Shown here: in pieces, positions 1 through 11,815 of the stretch | Layout of the letters: the number at the start of each line of letters is the position of its first letter | Numbering within the stretch: the first letter of the stretch is position 1 | Assembly: GCA_964035545.1 (NCBI GenBank) | Contig: OZ037771.1 | Coordinates: 2,532,628 to 2,596,627 of the forward strand | Origin: Bugula neritina | Lineage: Eukaryota; Bryozoa; Gymnolaemata; Cheilostomatida; Bugulidae | Direction: 5' to 3' | DNA length: 64,000 bases | Program-made: the position numbers and the translations under genes | The notes under the pieces: generated by a model | Told to the model about the DNA's origin: nothing | The model's database searches: none | The model's input: the letters and a program-made list of their open reading frames with translations, nothing else

Positions 1-88
1 ATCGGCTATTTGACCGGATGTGCTCTGATTCCACCCTTGGTAAATAAGGTGAGTAGAAAAAAATTATATACATATATATATATATATA

Positions 89-148
<60 letters not shown>

Positions 149-2205
149 TTCAAACTTTAAACTTGAAACCATATTATATCAGTGATTAATTAGCTGCTTG
201 TTGCACCGGTGAAGAGCTGACCAGAAATGCCATCAGAAATCCCAAATTAATTCAAGACATGTTTGCACAAAGTTGTTTGAGCATGCAAGCCTCAACCAGT
301 CTGTAGGTGGTAGCTAAGATATATATGGGTATTTTATTACTGTATAAGTGTGTCAGAGATTCTTTGATAGACACTTTATCTGTGTCAATAAACATGATAT
401 TTTATTTTAGGGCTTTATCTACAGTCAAATACTCATAGCATGGCTTGCCTCAGCTCTACTTTACATGCTGGCTGGGCCCTCACCCCTCCTAGAATTTCTC
501 TTCAATGGTCAGAAGTAAGGCTATATATTACATGCAGCACATGTTAAAAGACTATACATTTTAGTCAGCAAAAGTGTTTTAATATAATTGATTAAACTAC
601 TTATTTTTGTCTAAATTGGGTATGATTTAATTTCTAATTTTTCGAATTTTTATTAAAGTTTTGAACAGAAAAAGTATGCTGAAAAACCTATTTCTGACAA
701 AGCACCGAAATTATTTGCAGGAAAATATGTATTTTTCTATGATGTAATAGAAGGAATTATGAAATATGAATAATTATAAGGAACAGTTTCTGTAAACAAT
801 GTATATAAGAAAAAATATCATTTTTATTCTTTTTAAGATGGTTCTAATCATCTTACTTTTTAAGTTCATATGCTTCTTTTTAACTTGTAATTTTTATTAT
901 TTATTTTTGCTACCACTTGTTCACTAGATTATTTTTACATAACAGGTTTGGTTATAACATAATCATTAACTACATTCTAGTTAGAGATTGGGCTCATGTT
1001 TCCTTCCATTTAATATTTTAGATATTTCCTACTGACTGTTACACTCATAGCAATGCTATTATTTCTATCAGGAGTTCAACTTATTCCTGCTTTTCAGGCA
1101 GCAATAGACCTTGCAGTGTGAGTATAATAAATCTAAAGCATATTCTGTAATCTGTGACAATATGCCAACACTAAAAGTATAAAAAAGCAACAAATTTAAC
1201 CATAATTATGTAATAAGTTTAAAGTTTATCTCAATGAGCAGTATTTGAAATACATCAACGTTTTGAAAACTTCTTTTTAATATACTCTCAGCATTCTTTA
1301 CTTAGTTTGTGTTATAGAATTCAGTTTTTGTGCTTTACTAAAGCTTTTCGCTGCAAGACCTATTGGGCATGGTAAAGTATGCAACCTAAAACTATACGCT
1401 TCATATAGACTATCTTGTATATTCTCTTGGTGCAGCTTACGTAACCGTAATATAGTTCTGACCTACACTTGATTCACTGATTTACTGAGTCAGTGTGAAT
1501 GGACATGAGAAAGACAGTACGCAGACGTATGGTGCAGTTACTGGAACTCTAAATGGTGCCACTGCACTTGGAGCTCTAATAGGACCTGTATTTGGAGGGG
1601 CAATCACTCAGGTGTCAGACTTTACCTGGACTCTCACATCACTCGCTGGTCTCTCACTGCTTGTGGTGAGTTTGGTGTCATTGAAATCATCTGGGAATCT
1701 TTTAACAACCATTATTTGATACTTTGCTTCTTAGACATTCATCACAGGATAAAGTTCTTTATAAAAAGAATCACAAAAGTTTATAGTCACTATCCTTGTG
1801 AAACACCCCTAATAAAAAAGGGTTTTTTTTTAAAGTGGGCTAAGGACTTATTCAGAGGAGGCACAGGAGCAATTATGACTGAATGCTCTTCCTAACATTA
1901 CTAATGGTCTTTACTGGGGTTCGAACCCATGACTTCGTGTTTACTAAGTCAAACGCTCTAACCCCTAGACCACGACTGCTCTTCTTTATATTATTGTTAT
2001 ACTGCTGTGTCTATTTTTAGATTACTGTTATATTATAGGTAATATACTGCTACTTCTCATTGTCATTCAGGTTGTGGTCATAAGTGTGTATCTACTGAGT
2101 ATGAAGTTACTAAAACTACCACTTAAACCAACAGTCAGTGAAGAGGTAAATGTTGAAAATGGTGAAAAGAAAGAACTTTTATCTGAGAGTACGGATGAAG
2201 AATAA
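1..2205 (+). CDS. SLC18B1: SLC18B1-like MFS transporter, 3' portion (5' end outside window)
   Basis: Five exons join in phase: 1-48, 411-514, 1022-1117, 1494-1665 and 2071-2205 (TAA). The product is the C-terminal part of a major facilitator transporter. A loop ending PPLVNK is followed by a hydrophobic helix ending in LAGPSPLL, a helix containing LIPAF, a glycine-rich helix with GALIGPVFGG, and a last helix, then a short acidic cytoplasmic tail ending in a run of D and E. The order LAGPSPLL, IPAF, GPVFGG and acidic tail matches the last helices of SLC18B1 (vesicular amine/polyamine transporter branch of SLC18) as I know that family. The N-terminal helices lie left of the window, so substrate residues cannot be checked. 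A generic drug:H+ antiporter-type MFS protein is the alternative. The gene is convergent with SCLT1, with 785 bp between the stop codons. Confidence 0.65.
64..144. repeat. (TA)n microsatellite
   Basis: Nearly pure TA dinucleotide run, broken once by an AATTA interruption. It lies in the first visible intron of the SLC18B1-like gene, a few bases after its GTGAGT donor. Confidence 0.9.
1764..1981 (-). mobile_element. tRNA-derived SINE, copy 1 (minus orientation)
   Basis: On the minus strand this begins GCAGTCGTGGTCTAGGGG (A-box-like) and contains GGTTCGAACCCC (B box), so the head is tRNA-like. The body ends in a segment with GTGACTATAAACTT, shared with the copies at 10471 and 47055. The 9-bp direct repeat TTCTTTATA at 1755-1763 and 1982-1990 fits a target-site duplication. 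It sits in the last intron of the SLC18B1-like gene. There is no tRNA acceptor stem, so it is not a tRNA gene. Confidence 0.8.
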
Positions 2206-2268
2206 ACTGTTGAAGAAAATGAACAACCCTTCTTAAATTATTCATTAGATAATCTGCATTATTCAATC

Positions 2269-2274
2269 AATAAA
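2269..2274 (+). terminator. Polyadenylation signal of the SLC18B1-like gene
   Basis: AATAAA lies 64 nt after the TAA stop and is the first such hexamer downstream. Confidence 0.55.
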
Positions 2275-2707
2275 CAGATTGTAGTATCGCAGTCATTTTG
2301 AAGGCTGTCACAGTGCAGAGTGGTAGTTGTGCAGTAAGGAGGGGGGAAGTGTCGATTAGTCACTATGGCTGAGCTATATTGGTTGACTAAAAACCATCCA
2401 TTAATTTGCATTATATAACTATTAAACAGTCATGTGTGGGCCTGCAGCAATGCTGTATTTGTGTATGACTACTTGTATAGGTACGTAATAATGAAAGCAT
2501 TATATGGAGAAAAATAGGAAATTCTTAGACCATTAAATTTCCGGTAAACCTGTTTTTGGGAATGGAAATTTTGTAACATTTTTATATAAAACAGGATACT
2601 ATTGGTTTTTAAAATTATTTTTCATTATTTTGATCAACTACCTTACTAATATGCATATTTTATCAAAGGTGGATAAATGAAAAATTGATCATAAAAATTC
2701 ATCAAAC

Positions 2708-2713
2708 TTTTAT
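2708..2713 (-). terminator. Candidate polyadenylation signal of SCLT1
   Basis: AATAAA on the minus strand, about 280 nt past the SCLT1 stop at 2991. The cleavage site is not visible, and the region between the two convergent stops holds no other gene I can support. Confidence 0.4.
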
Positions 2714-2990
2714 TGCATCTGTCAATTTGTAACACAATTGTGCTTACACTTAGTTGAGAGGCCAAGCAGAACAAAATCGAAACTAAAACACAAAGTACCC
2801 ATCTAAGTTCATTGCGTAGCTCAAGAAAAAAAATCAATATTTTCAAATCAGCACAATATCTGTTGCTAGACATAAAAAATCATAGTGAAAAATTATTTGA
2901 CTTCTAAAATTGTACAAGCATAGAATAAATTAGAGAATGACTTAATAACATATCTAAAATACACATTACACGTAACATAATCAGTTTATG

Positions 2991-5900
2991 CTAGAGGATA
3001 TCAAGATCATCTGCAAACAAAGTTTTGTGACCCCTGCGTGACCTTGAAGGACTTTTGTTTATAGACAACTCATCCAACACACTGGGAGACCCAGATCGAG
3101 GAGACAAAGCTAAATCATCTCCCATCTCACTCATTCTAAATGTGTTCTCACTAAAAGTATAATGTAATGAGGATTAATAAATACAGGCTACTCTAAAACT
3201 GAGTTTAATGACTCTAAATATTGTTAATAAACAAAACTGATAGACATTAGAGCCGGAGTAGATTTACAACACATTCAAGTAATCGGCAATAAATATGTTC
3301 ACTGAATACAATAATTAAAGGCATTAAATCACCACTACTACTTCACTAGATGTAATAAACCTTGTCCAATGAATTGAAGGATTTGTAATGTCAATGATGC
3401 CATCTTATAGCAGTATACACATTTCAGTTTGCTAAACAAATGAGGATTTGAAATATACTTACACTGCATTGTGGGCATGCTTAGCTTTACCTAGCATATT
3501 ATGTTGCCTTTCTATTAGAAGTCTCCTTAGCTTTCTATCTTTTTGGGCATTCTGTACAGAACAATTACAAAAGCTGATTATGTAAAGTTCTATTAAAGAC
3601 ATATACTAGATAAATGAGTGTGTATGAAACAAATGAAGCAGCATAAAAATGAGAAGATAACTCTAAGTGAGAATAATATTAAACTACCTATCACAAGCCT
3701 TACAAGCCACACGCACACATATATTATACTGGTTACAATATATTATATGTTACGCAAGGAAGATTTATAACTTTACCAGAGAAATGGCCTCAGCAGCCCG
3801 TCTCTCCGCCTCTTTCGTTCTCATTTCTATTTTTCTCATTTGATTGGTGTAATCTTTCATCATAGTTTCAGCCTACAGTGATGCATGCCAATGTACAATA
3901 TACACAGTATATACTATAACAAATTGTATATACTGTAACATACATTGTATATGAATACAACTAATTATTGCGCACATACACTTTGCATTATGCGCTGTAA
4001 CACATACACTCTTTAATGTGTAACAATAAACATTCACCGATTCATACACCCATAATTCAGCTACTCTACTTTTCAAAGTTTAAAAATAAAAATCTAAGAC
4101 TAAACTTTTAAATACTTGCATAATAAAGCAATGAATATAAACAAGTACCTCTATAGTTCGATCCTTTGTTTCTCGCAGTAAACCATTGAGCTCTGTGATA
4201 CGATTATCTTTCTCATTGCATTCCACGCGTAGAGATTGGACTGTTTTCTCCCACTTGTCTGAGAGTAGGTGGTACTCGTCTTTCCACCTGCAACATACAG
4301 CTTATATGACAGTTATACCCTGCATATATGACAGTCATACCCTGTATATATGACAGTCATACCCTGTATATATGACATACATAACCTGTATATATGACAT
4401 ACATACCCTGTATATAAGACAGACATACCCTGCATATATGACAGACATACCCTGCACATATGACATACGTACCCTGTATATATGACAGACATACCCTGTA
4501 TATATGTCATACCTACCCTGTATATATGACAGACTTACACAGCTTAAACCGTATTCAGTTTAATTCAGGTGATTGCTAAGAGTGAGAAGTTTATGGTTTG
4601 CAGAAATAGATGTGAAACTCTTACTGATTGGCTGAGCGCTGTTGGCTGGTTATATCTGTGTGTAATTGGTTCATTGTTTTACGGTGGGCTTCCTCCACCG
4701 CCCGTATTCTCGTCTCAAAGTCTGTCTGTTTCATAGACATGCTGTGCTCCATGCAAATCATCTACAATATATGAATATACCATGTGATGCGCACAACTAT
4801 GAAAACAAACACAAAATAAAGGCTTACATACTCTTTTAGCATCAGCAAACACATGTTTTTGCAAACCTTATACATGGGTTGCAATTGGCAACAAATGTAA
4901 AGCTGAGAATTTCCTCAAAACAATTATGAAGCTAATAAAACAAAAGTGTTTTAAAAAAGTAAGAAGGAAAGCTGATCAAGAACTGGAAGTTCAACTCATA
5001 TAAACATTTTATCTCAAATTTCTACAAAAAGTCAACCATTTTAAACTTTCAAACATTCAATGGTGAAAAACTGCCCCTCTGAACTACTGCACGCCATCAT
5101 TTTAACTCGGAACTCCGCCTAAACTCCACCTCTTTGTTGTGTTTCCTGTCTTTAGCCTCGGCTTCCCTCTTCACGGAGTTAGCCAGTTCCTCGGCATCCT
5201 TAGCTTCCTGTAGGTGCCTCACTCTGTCATCATTCACCTGAAGGAACAGCGGCAGCAATCATTAGTTAGTGGCCGTAAAAACCCACCAATAGAAGTTTTT
5301 GTTACAGTGATGTATTACAAGTGTAAGCACATTATTGGATAGCTACAATCAATTGTGCCAATTAATAATTCCGTTGCAGGAGTAGTTCGAAAAATTATGA
5401 CTTGGTGATTTCTAGAAAGTTCATCAACAAACACTTTCATTACAATAGGATACAAGGTGTAACAACTCCTAATACTTCTATTATTTAAAGACATACTTTG
5501 TCAAAATCCTTCTGTAGAGCTGTCAGTCTCTCTGCTAGATGCTCAATTTCTTTATTTAACATCAGTTTGTCATTGGACAATCTGAAACAGATGCTTCAAC
5601 TATAAACACAACACAAGATGTCTAAATTATAGAGGAAAGTCTAACCATACAGCTAAAAATTCTAACCTTTAAACCTAAGCAGCAGTTAGGGAAGACCTAT
5701 CAAACACCCTACAATTGAAGTACAAGATGGGCCCTATCATTACCTTCTTCAACGATATTATCCACTTTCGCATTAAACTTATTGATTAAATAAATAAACA
5801 ATAAGCAAATAAACAAACATATGAGAAGAGCTCACCTCATTTCCAGCCGAGTCAACTCAGCCTCAGTAGCCCGGAGTTTCCCCTTCAGCTCATCTCTCTC

Positions 5901-8900
5901 TCGCTCTGCTTCACAGGCTCTCTTACTAAGCTGGTCGTACCGTCCGCCATCTTCGTAGGCTTGCTTCATTCCCTCCTGGTATACCTGTATTATACATTAC
6001 CTTTACTATACTAGTATATACGTCACCTGTATTATACTAGTATATACGTCACCTGTATTATACTAATATATACATTACCTGTAATATACTAATATATACA
6101 TTACCTGTAATATACTAATATATACATTACCTGTGATATACTAATATATACATTACCTGTAATATACTAATATATACATTACCTGTGATATACTAGTATA
6201 TACATTACCTGTAATATACTAGTATATACATTACCTGCATTATACTTGTCAGACTAAACCCACCTTCTCTAGTTCAGACTCCACTGATCTCTTCTCTCTC
6301 ACTGCTCTCTCCATTTCCGCTTTCAATGTGCCATTCTCCTAGCAAAGCAAGAGAAATGTCAAGACAAATTTTGGAATAACTACTGATGTGCATTGGTACA
6401 TTGTGTAAGCAAAAAGCATTGAAACAAAGTTGAAGAAACGATGTCATCATGAAAAAATTCAAAAGTAAATTTAAACAACTGTGAAAAACTATTAATTACT
6501 ATTAATTATTATTAATATATTTTGGTGACTAGATACATTTTACTAGCTTGCTACAGGGTTGACAACTTTTCTCCCTCTCTTTCCAAATAAATTCTCTTCA
6601 GTTTATTTTCGTTAATAGCCATCATTTGAATTAAGTAAAGGAGCAAAAAGTGTAACTACTACAATGTTATAATGCAATATTAAGTAACAGGTTTAATACA
6701 GCAATGTTACTCATCCTTATTAGGCAATGAACAAACCGATTCTAGCAGACGAATGTTATCTGTAAGTTTCTTTATCTTCACATCATTGTATCCTTGAACT
6801 TTGTCCACTTCCTCTTTAGTTTTCTTTCCGGCTTGGTCACAAAGAGCGGACAATTCTTCTCTCAACCTGTCAACTTCCGACTGATAGTTCTTCAGCGCCA
6901 GAGACATCTGGTCAACAAAACGACCGATTGAGAGAGAGTGAACATGAGAGGCCATGCTACATGTGCTCTCAGCCTAGTAACCTATCAGCTAATGAAATTC
7001 ATCAGTAAGAATATAATATAATGGTATGTATGAACAGCACTGACTTACCACTTCTTGTAAGGGTGTCATGTTACCTATATATTCATTGAATACTGCAAAG
7101 TCTTACGTAAACGACCTTTCACACAAATAATGAGTAGTCAAAGAACTAAAGGTGCTTAGTAAAAACCTCACCCTGTTTTAATTCACACTTGAAATAATAA
7201 ATTAAAAACAATGGAATTTAATCAAATAATACTTGAATGCCGAACAATTAAGTACAAATATCCAATTTAATTAACAATGTATTGACTATTGAATATAAAC
7301 AATAACAATTCTTTCATATGCATATCCATGGCAGAATAACAATAACAGTGGTTTAGCAATTCAATAAATTATATAACAAACAGTTTTTAGAACACTAAAG
7401 TATGAATGGAAAATGTTCTTTGCTAGAATCGCATTACATAACTCTACCTAAAGATACATGCAATGTTGTTGATACAGTCTTATATAGTTTCATTGCAGCT
7501 GTATTGAACCTTCATTGCAAATACCTAGAGCAAAACCAATACTTGTTGGACTGAAGTTTCAATCCTGACTGGTTGAGTTATTATTATTCTCAACTTTTTA
7601 AAATTGAAAACTCTTGAGCAACTAAAAACCGCAAAAAATAGAATCACAGTGAATTAAAAAGAAACTGGAGTTGTCTTCTCACCCAGACAAATCTTGCTAC
7701 TCTCATTAAAAACGAACAAAAGCTAGGTAGCTCCTTAATGGTACTTTTATATATGGAACTGTTGGATAGCAGAAAAAATAGCAGAACTTTGAAAAGTCCT
7801 GGAGTATCTAGTAATTTTACTTGAAAATGCATTCTATTTTTAGGAATGTCATAATTTACTAATGAAATGAAATCGTGCAGTAGTTGTCTTACCTTAGCAT
7901 AATGGCAGTTGTACCGTTAGCAGTTGTCTTACCTCTGTTTTCTCCAATACAGCCTCCTCTGCAGTTTGAATGGCCTCCTTCACCTTGTCTTTATATTGCA
8001 ATATGTCACCTTCCTTTTCCTTGCTGCTCCGTGTCACAAAAGACAAGCATAATATTTCAGTTATTTGCAAAAAAAATAATAAATATTATTCTGATCTCTT
8101 AGTATTTCATATTATGTAGCCCAAGATAACTTAGACATCAATGCTTCTAGAAGGAACATAAATCGCTTAACCTAATGTATCAGAATAACACACGCAGCAC
8201 ATACCACACCCTGGCTAGTTTGCCGATCTGAGTAAGCTGGCTGTCCACAAGGTCATTGAGCGAGTCAAGGTCACACTGAAGGTCAGATATTTCTCTGTTC
8301 TTCGTCTCCAACTGTAACTGCAGGCCTCTCACATTCTCCTGCACAGCAATCAACTTCCCACGCTCCTGTGTACATAGACACGGAAATAGACGTACAGACA
8401 GACACGGAAATAGACGTACAGACAGACACGGAAATAGACGTACAGACAGACACGGAAATAGACGTACAGACAGACACGGAAATAGACGTACAGACAGACA
8501 CGGAAATAGACGTACAGACAGACAAACAGATGCATATATACCTTGGGTCACGCTGCCAATATGGTTTGATGAAAAACACTTTGTAACTCACAATAAAAAT
8601 CTCATTACAGATATAGTTAGCGTGAACAAGTATGAGTTGAAATGATAGAGATCAGAAAAGTTAGCCTTAGAACTTAAGCAAAGTTAGTCTTAGATAGAGC
8701 TCAATAGAGCTAGCCTTAGAACTTAAACAACCTGCAGATTGAGATGATCTTTCTGGTGCGAGAGACCTTTCTTGAAGTCAAGGAGTTTCTGTTGGCTCAA
8801 CTCAGCCTCATTTTTGCACCTGCGAGTATCTTCTTGGGCTATGCGAAGCTCTTGGTTGAGTTGACTGATAGTCTGAGTGTACTTCAGTTTCATCTGCACA

Positions 8901-9366
8901 CAAAATAAACTCACATATAGAAAAAAAGATGACAAAACGACAAATGCATGATGTCAGATTCAGTGAAAATGGTACAAAGTATAGCAAAAATAGCATTTTC
9001 TTCTAACAACTGCTCACAGTAACAGTTTCTTAGAGAGGCATGTACAAGAATAAGTATTCAATACAAAGAAATTTTTCAGATAGCAACATACCTGCTGATG
9101 CTGATCCTGAAGGTGCTGCCAGTGACTGTTGGAGATGTTTGAACGTCTCAACTCCGACAGCTCTTCTTCCAACCTATGAACTTCCCTCTGAGACGCTCTG
9201 ACTAGATCATTACACGCATCTTTCTCCTGTACACACATGGAGAGTATAAAGACTATAACAATCCTTCCTCTGTATTTACAGCAGCAGCAATAGTAGCAGC
9301 AGCAGTAGTAGTAGTAGCAGTAGTAGTAGGAGTAGTAGTAGTAGTAGCAGTAGTAGTAGTAGTAGT

Positions 9367-9398
<32 letters not shown>

Positions 9399-11066
9399 CA
9401 GCAGCAGCGGTAGTAATAATAGTCTTAATATCATTATGTCTTTTACTACTACCATCATCAACACTAGTACTACATGACTTATCCTACTTCTACCACTACT
9501 GCTACCACCACTACCATTACCACCACTATTACCACTACTACTATCAGTACTACTATTACCACTACTACTATCAGTACTAACATCACTTCAAACACTATGA
9601 TACCATCTAACACTGAACAATTATAAAGATATCATACTTGAACAGCTAAACTGAGTTGAGTTTGTAGATTATCAATAGCAGACAACTCCGAATCAACTGG
9701 AGGAGCTGTAGATACAAGGGCAGGTAACTTCTCCTCTAAGGTATGTTGCAATTCATCAGTCAGTCTGGTGTTCTCACATATCAACTGGTCAACATGCTTC
9801 TGCAGTGTGTTATACTGGTGCTGCATAAACATTACAAAACACTTGTTGTCTTGTCCTTTTATCGCTGCCATTTACAAACAAAAGAGCTAGGCAGCTTTGC
9901 TGCATTTACTTGCACAACAGTAACAATAACACTGAATGAGACTCATTCAAGAGAAGATAACAACCGGCTGAATAGTATCAATCGTATCATAAGATTACTA
10001 CTATATAGAAGAGAGAGATTAGACCAGGTTTAAGACATCTCCATCGATATGGTGCCAAAGCACTATTTGAACAGATTAAAACTAAATAAACTAATTAATA
10101 ATTAATATTTTTGGTTATTATATTCAAGTCTAAAATAAACAAAAACAATTCATCAAGTTAAAAAAGAGAAAAATATTTTTGACAAAACCCTAAAATAACA
10201 ATAGCATTGCAGCTAGTCCAGCTAGGTGTACTTGAGACAATTTTTTACATTTTTCTCACACTCATAATTAACTGGAAAATAAGGCAAAAAGCACCATGTT
10301 TGTAATGTTAAAACTAATAGGGAAAAATGTGTAAAAGATACCTTATATTTTTCTAATTCAGCAGTCAGGGTGGTTACAGTGGCTTCATACTCCACCATCA
10401 AAGGAGAAACTAACCTGGAAAATCAGTCGATAATAAAATAAATTTCAATGTTAATATCATTAGACAGAAGCAGCTGTGATCTAGGGGTTAGAGCATTTGC
10501 CTAGTAAACACGGAGTCTTGGGTTCGAGCCGAACAGAGCCATTGGTGATGCTAGGAAGAGCATCCAGTCATAATTGCTCCTGTGCCTCATTCAAATAAGT
10601 CCTTAGCACGCTTTAACAAAAACCCTTTCCATCAGGGGTTTATCACGGGGATAGCGACTATAAACTTGCGTAAGATTTTTTCATCATTAGACAGAAGTTA
10701 ACAAATACATGCAAAAGGTACACGTTATGTTAGCAAGACTTACTTTTGGTCGACATGCCAAGGCGGAGTTACTGAAGAGTGTAGAGAAGCTCTGTCTTTC
10801 TCGGCCAAGGGTGGGTACTTTTCCTGGTAGTCGTGTAACAAATTGGTCAGGTGTTCAACTTTATAAAACCAAAACAGAGTAAAAATATAAATATTTAAAT
10901 GATGCAAATTACACAATTTTACAAAAACAAACTAATTGGTGTATAACATGGAGTTTATATAAATTCATATATATAACTTTTACTTAATTCTATGATTAAT
11001 ATAACTAAAAATTATCTCACCTTGTTTTCTGAGAAACTCTATTTCACTAGAAAGCCCGGACTCCAT
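2991..11066 (-). CDS. SCLT1: SCLT1, centriolar distal appendage coiled-coil protein
   Basis: Eighteen in-phase coding exons, 5' to 3': 11066-11021, 10858-10744, 10414-10342, 9820-9638, 9226-9092, 8893-8732, 8365-8205, 8023-7933, 6907-6737, 6338-6264, 5984-5836, 5581-5497, 5237-5130, 4761-4625, 4287-4149, 3872-3777, 3551-3463 and 3150-2991 (TAG). They total 2175 nt, or 724 aa, against about 688 for human SCLT1. Almost the whole chain is heptad-type coiled coil. Family landmarks appear in order: EIEFLRKQ at the N terminus, ENTRL...EEKLPAL in exon 4, ELSALCDQ near the middle, a MEHSMSMK segment in exon 14, and W-K-D-E after an ANQ junction. The tail is basic and serine-rich. The start is the first ATG (CCATGG context) and opens a 15-residue first exon. 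SCLT1 acts at distal appendages in basal-body docking and ciliogenesis; that role comes from family knowledge. Three introns carry minisatellites abutting the acceptor. Confidence 0.88.
4299..4536. repeat. 22-bp minisatellite beside the SCLT1 exon-15 acceptor
   Basis: About ten tandem units of 22 bp, plus-strand form ACCCTGTATATATGACAGAC plus two variable bases. The array starts about 12 bp from the intron side of the SCLT1 acceptor at 4288-4289. On the transcribed strand each unit reads TATATACAGGGT, so every unit offers an acceptor-like AG. Confidence 0.9.
5985..6250. repeat. 24-bp minisatellite abutting the SCLT1 exon-11 acceptor
   Basis: About ten tandem units of 24 bp, core TATACATTACCTGTAATATA, running right up to the exon-11 acceptor at 5985-5986. 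On the transcribed strand each unit contains ATTACAGGTAATG, which resembles the real junction ATACAG/GTATAC. The array fills most of the intron between exons 10 and 11. Confidence 0.9.
8371..8525. repeat. 24-bp minisatellite beside the SCLT1 exon-7 acceptor
   Basis: Six nearly identical 24-bp units, core GACACGGAAATAGACGTACA, starting about 5 bp intronward of the exon-7 acceptor (8366-8367). On the transcribed strand it is pyrimidine-rich (TGTCTGTCTGTACG). Being a multiple of three, it produces spurious repetitive ORFs on both strands. Confidence 0.92.
9279..9425. repeat. (AGT/AGC)n trinucleotide repeat
   Basis: Interrupted AGT/AGC triplet array in the SCLT1 intron between exons 4 and 5. A related, more degenerate TAC/CAC triplet stretch follows at about 9480-9590. 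The long poly-leucine ORF here is an artefact of the triplets. Confidence 0.9.
10471..10682 (+). mobile_element. tRNA-derived SINE, copy 2 (full length)
   Basis: Starts CAGCTGTGATCTAGGGGTTA (A-box-like), has GGGTTCGAGCC (B box), a unique body, and ends ...GCGACTATAAACTTGC with no long poly-A. It is flanked by a perfect 15-bp target-site duplication ATCATTAGACAGAAG at 10456-10470 and 10683-10697. It lies in the SCLT1 intron between exons 2 and 3, antisense to that gene. The intact duplication indicates a fairly recent insertion. Confidence 0.9.
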
Positions 11067-11126
11067 GGAGAAATTATAAAACCGCAAGCCACTTGAGACT
11101 GTAATCGAAAGATTAGAAATTGCCTA

Positions 11127-11748
11127 AACAATAAAATAGAAAACGTATATGTGAAAAACAACTATTAATAATTTATTGAGTCGTTATTTTTAGATGAAAG
11201 CAAAAATTTGATTTGAAAATAAATTTATTTTTAAGCTTAACTTTTACTGTTGGTTGTTCAACTTCAATTGACAATTTAAATTTCAATTTAATATTATTGT
11301 GATTGTTTAATGGAAATACTGGTGACCTACATTTAGATCATTTTCGTGTTAATTTTCACGTTGGGAAATGTAATTTAAAATATATTGATATTTATATTGA
11401 ACATTAACAGTAACTGCCCTTTCACCTTTGGCTTTGAGTTTATCACTATCACTATGATTATCATTATGATTATGATAGCCAAAATAATGAATAATATTCA
11501 TATTGCATATTCATTTTGATATTCATATTGAAATTGTTTGATTCAAAAACAAAGTCTTAAATTAAAGACTCAGTATCAAGCCCAAAATGAAAGATACCTG
11601 GCTATAAACTTGCATTAATTTTAAATGATGAGTAAATTAAAATTTAAACAGCTAGTACTACAGTCTACAAGTCTACAAGATTAAGTAGTACTGTAGTATT
11701 AGTACTAGTAGTAGTAGTAGTAGTAGTACTAGTAGTAGTAGTAGTAGC

Positions 11749-11815
<67 letters not shown>

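Noticed and set aside
1764-1981. Possible tRNA gene
   Set aside because: A and B box-like motifs are present, but no acceptor stem closes. The sequence continues into a SINE body with target-site duplication.
3485-3490. GTAAAG as the donor of SCLT1 exon 17
   Set aside because: The frame runs on through it to a stronger GTAAGT at 3457-3462, and only that choice joins in phase to the final exon.
8180-8591. Repetitive ORFs on both strands around the 24-bp array
   Set aside because: The unit length is a multiple of three, so all frames stay open. Only 8205-8365 on the minus strand is a supported exon (SCLT1 exon 7).
9276-9464. Poly-leucine ORF
   Set aside because: Triplet repeat read on the minus strand inside an SCLT1 intron.
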